NCBI GenBank assembly: GCA_007258455.2 | Contig: VDFB02358134.1 | Span: forward strand, 213,737,314 to 213,801,313 | Direction: 5' to 3' | Length of the DNA stretch: 64,000 nucleotides | Origin: Sequoia sempervirens | Lineage: Eukaryota; Streptophyta; Pinopsida; Cupressales; Cupressaceae | Shown here: positions 60,925 to 64,000 of the stretch, in pieces | How positions within the stretch are numbered: position 1 is the first letter of the stretch | How the letters are laid out: each line of letters starts with the position of its first letter | Translations under genes and position numbers: made by a program | The notes under the pieces: model-generated | The model's database searches: none | Seen by the model: only the letters and a program-made list of their open reading frames with translations | What the model was told of the DNA's origin: nothing

Positions 60925-60946
60925 TTCTGGCATGCCCAGTGGGACC
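60925..60946 (+). other. Primer-binding site region of a Tat-like element
   Basis: TTCTGGCATGCCCAGTGGGA followed by CC parallels TTTTTGGCACACCTAGTGGG plus ACCC at 36944, each directly after an LTR ending in CA. The tRNA is not identified. Confidence 0.55.
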
Positions 60947-61436
60947 TAGGTCCTCATCACTAACATTTTATGAGCTAAGTTGCAAGTTACATGGTTTCAG
61001 GAGCTTTCAGAGACATTTCACGAACTGCCCAACAAAAGCTCACTTTTGATTGGAAAAATTTATGAGCTTTTGCCACAAATATCATTGTATTTTCCATGGG
61101 AATAGCACCTTTTCTCTAAAACCAGCACTTTTTCTCTAAAAACACACTTTTATTTTTTTGGGTTTGCACCTATATGGAAAATTTGAGCTTTTGCTAGAAT
61201 TCTAAGCTTTTACAAAAAAAAATCTGAGCTTTTGATTTTTCTTTTGAGCATTTCCTCTTGAAGACAAGTGCATGGATCCTGCACTATTTTAATAACCCTT
61301 CTTGCTAACTTATTGGTTGTTTTGCAAGAATTAATGGATTTCTATGCAGGATTGTGAAAGATACTAACTTGTTTTGTGTAGAGAAGATGATCATTCCAAG
61401 ATTTTTGGAGATACCAATTAATTTTGTTTATTAACT

Positions 61437-62000
61437 TAGGAATCTCCATTTGGTGCTTAAAAATGAACAACACAACTCTCACATTTCAAATTTGGTGTTT
61501 TAAAAATAAACATTTTTCAAAGCTTTTCTAAAGTAGGAATCTCTATTTGGTGCTTAAAAATGAACAACACAACTCTCACATTTCCAATTTGGTGTTGTTA
61601 AAATAAACATTTTTCAAAGCTTTCTAAAGTAGGAATCTCCATTTGGTACTTAAAAATGAACAATACAACTCTCACATTTCCAATTTGGTGTTGTTAAAAT
61701 AAACATTTTTAAATTTTTCTAAATTAGGAATCTCCATTTGGTGATTAAAAATGAACACAACTCTCACATTTCCAATTTGGTGTTGTTAAAATAAACATTT
61801 TAAAAGCTTTCTAAAGTAGGAATATCCATTTAGTGCTTAAAAATGAACAACACAACTCTCACATTTCCAAATTGGTGTTGTTAAAATAAACATTTTCAAA
61901 GCTTTCTAAAGTAGGAATTCTCTTTTCTGGTGCTCATAAAACGAACATAAAACACTTCAATTTTGGGCTCTAAAAATGAACACATTTCATGCTTTCATAA
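61437..62000 (+). repeat. 95-bp leader array, five to six units
   Basis: TAGGAATCTCCATTTGG recurs at 61437, 61534, 61630, 61725, 61817 and 61912 (92-97-bp steps). Units share AAAAATGAACAACACAACTC and TTGGTGTTGTTAAAATAAAC. More diverged units fade out to about 62150. It is placed after a PBS, like the 185-bp array at 37118. Confidence 0.9.
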
Positions 62001-62150
62001 TTAGGAACCTTTAAATTTGGTGCATAAAAAGAGCACAAAACATTTTTCATTTTGTTAACGCATGTACGATTTACATTTGTTGACCATTTAATGACCAGGC
62101 CTAATTTTCTTAGAAACATTTCAACTTTGGGGCTTAAAATGAACAAAATG

Positions 62151-64000
62151 TTTTTGTTATTTTCACACCGTTGCTATCTTAATTGTTTGATGTCCTAAAC
62201 ATTTCAATTGGTGCAAAGATAAAAATAACATTTCATTTTTACTCACATATTCTTGGGGATAACACCGCTCGAAGTGTTTAAAATGAATCAATTTGCAATG
62301 AATTGTCTTCTGTGCATGTATTGATTGGCAAGCTAAAGTATTTTTTTCTCCCCTCACACCATTTTGGTGATCTTGAGTGAGCGAAGAACATTTTTGAGTT
62401 TCACATTTATTTTTAAAAGTTTTACCTTCTCAGAGGGCCTGCCTATTGAGACACATCCTGCACTAGAGAAATCATAGGAGACCCAAGTGGTACTTTCATT
62501 TTGGACTGCTATATAAATATTTTGTGAGTGTGAGGAAAGTTCATCACTCGCTGAGTGTGGATGTCCTATACTAATGTATTCTTCCTCAGTATCTGTGTGA
62601 TGCGTAAAAACCAAAAAGGGCTGGAAGGTTCTTAATTGAAGAAAACACCGCATGTGTAGGTTCCCAAAAATAATATCTCCAAAACATGACTAAGAGCCAA
62701 TTGTTTTAGAAGCCACCCTATTATCCAAAACATTCTCTGAAAGTGGTGCATTGGAATTTACTTCTAAGAAGTTACTTGCCAAGTCTGACTACAGGCCCGT
62801 GCCATAAGTTGCATGTAAAATCATCTCTTCAGAGCATGAGGCAGGCCCACCTAAGAGGATGGTTTCTCTCCACTAGGGTTGTAATTGTTTGTTAATGTTA
62901 AACTTGCCCGATTACATTCAAAAACCAATTGTGACATCAAATTATGTGTTTGATTTAAAGAAAAAGAACACATCAAAACAAACATTGAACAAGATGATCA
63001 AACCACAAACCCTTTGAGTTAGTGTATACTTGTTAAAGAAGCCTTATGTTTGCACTCCTTGAAAGGATTTATCCTTAAAGGTTTCCAAACATTTTGGTTT
63101 TTTTTTTCAGGTTGCATTGATCAAAGTAAACACTTTGTTAACTATGTTTTGGGTATTGTGATTTCACAAGTTGAGCTATAGACATTCAGGTCATAGAAAG
63201 TCCATGCTTGTTAGTCAGTCCAGTTCTATTATATCATTTTCCATATTCAAGAACACAAAGGAAACAAACAAAAAGAGGTTACAAATTTCCATTCCAACTC
63301 ACAATATTTTTTCTAAGACACTTAGATTGCTTATAAGGTCATTACTTGAACAAGATACTTAGAAAACCAAATTGGAACACAAAGTCTATCACCCATTATT
63401 CCCATACTACTTATTTGAAATCAAAATCCAAAAAAACATTAGGATCATTCCTCCACTCAAAAAATATATGATATCAACAGTTACTTGGAACTCATAGATA
63501 GTGCAAGTATCTTTCCCAAAATATATCCTCTAGATCAAGAAGTGGAATATTGACCCTAGTTCCTCAACATTTTGATTTCTAAAAAGTAGATACATTCCAA
63601 AATAGCACTCATACTTTAGGGTTTTTGAGTTTCATAACAAACCACCCCATACTACCACACCTTATGACCATCTGGCAACTGACAACTCCAGTTCAACAAC
63701 CAAGCCTTGTAGCACCAATTATTCAACCTAGTTTCACACATATTGAAGGTGCACAAACTGACATCATAAGTATTTTGAGAAAAATGAAACACCCTGTCAG
63801 TTTCTCACTGCATGAATCATCTTAAACGAAGAGGAAGACAAAACAAAAATATCAATTGGAAGACCCATATTACTACCTCTCGCATGGCCATAAGTATGAT
63901 TCTCTTGGAAATATAAACCAAATGACCTTATGATAGGGTATTGAGTATCAAAACATCCCTAAAACATGTTGATCTATTACCCAAATTACTCTTATCAAGG
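62151..64000. other. Interior of the Tat-like element or flank; nothing recognised
   Basis: No gag, protease, RT or integrase motif is visible in either strand to the window end. Short frames are not convincing. The element either continues beyond the window or is non-autonomous. Confidence 0.4.

Overview
The window is eukaryotic nuclear DNA, most likely from a seed plant with a large repeat-filled genome. A gymnosperm such as a conifer is my best inference, not a proof. The signs are degenerate plant-type telomere repeats (CCCTAAA family), many decayed and nested LTR retrotransposons, plant-style introns (GT..AG, AT-rich) and only one intact ordinary gene in 64 kb. One scaffold gap of 100 Ns lies at 48051-48150.

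Layout. 1-2970: a foldback repeat, then a G-poor telomere-like field (431-1600), then a C-poor purine field (1621-2960) with a perfect (GA)n run. 3.2-4.3 kb and 8.4-9.65 kb: two copies of one element family, each ending in a GGGTAAGTGCA-type terminus and each carrying, about 0.85 kb inside it, an array of short units rich in inverted repeats. 11.0 kb: a tRNA-derived SINE with probable target-site duplications. 11.9-13.3 kb: the one intact host-like gene, a single-exon plant protein of unknown function. 14.7-21.2 kb: relics of retroelement ORFs, including a 4-kb minus-strand reading frame killed almost only by point-mutation stops. 24.55 kb: a Ty3/gypsy integrase C-terminus interrupted by a terminus of the same element family.

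24.7-35 kb is the most interesting block. From left to right it holds a family terminus, the shared subterminal region, an array of 12 GGGATCCCG-type palindromes, a multi-exon transposase-like pseudogene on the plus strand (26.3-29.7 kb), an irregular CCCCTTAAG array (30.3-31.0 kb), a 230-bp tandem duplication, and a multi-exon proline-rich/coiled-coil gene on the minus strand (34.9-32.5 kb). A second copy of that minus-strand gene starts at 48.05 kb and runs into the N gap. I propose, as inference, that this is a decayed autonomous DNA transposon whose short derivatives are the other family copies in the window. Its right terminus was not found.

35.6-47.86 kb: a 12.3-kb LTR retrotransposon with 1.3-kb LTRs, a PBS, several tandem arrays and a G-patch-containing proline-rich ORF, but no reverse transcriptase or integrase; it looks like a non-autonomous Tat-like gypsy element. 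49.28-52.78 kb: a second LTR pair whose interior holds a 767-bp TIR element. 53.4-55.4 kb: a minus-strand gag-protease relic with a tRNA-Met-type PBS. 58.9-62 kb: the 5' part of another Tat-like element with a 52-bp array, PBS and 95-bp leader array. The rest is AT-rich DNA in which I recognise nothing.
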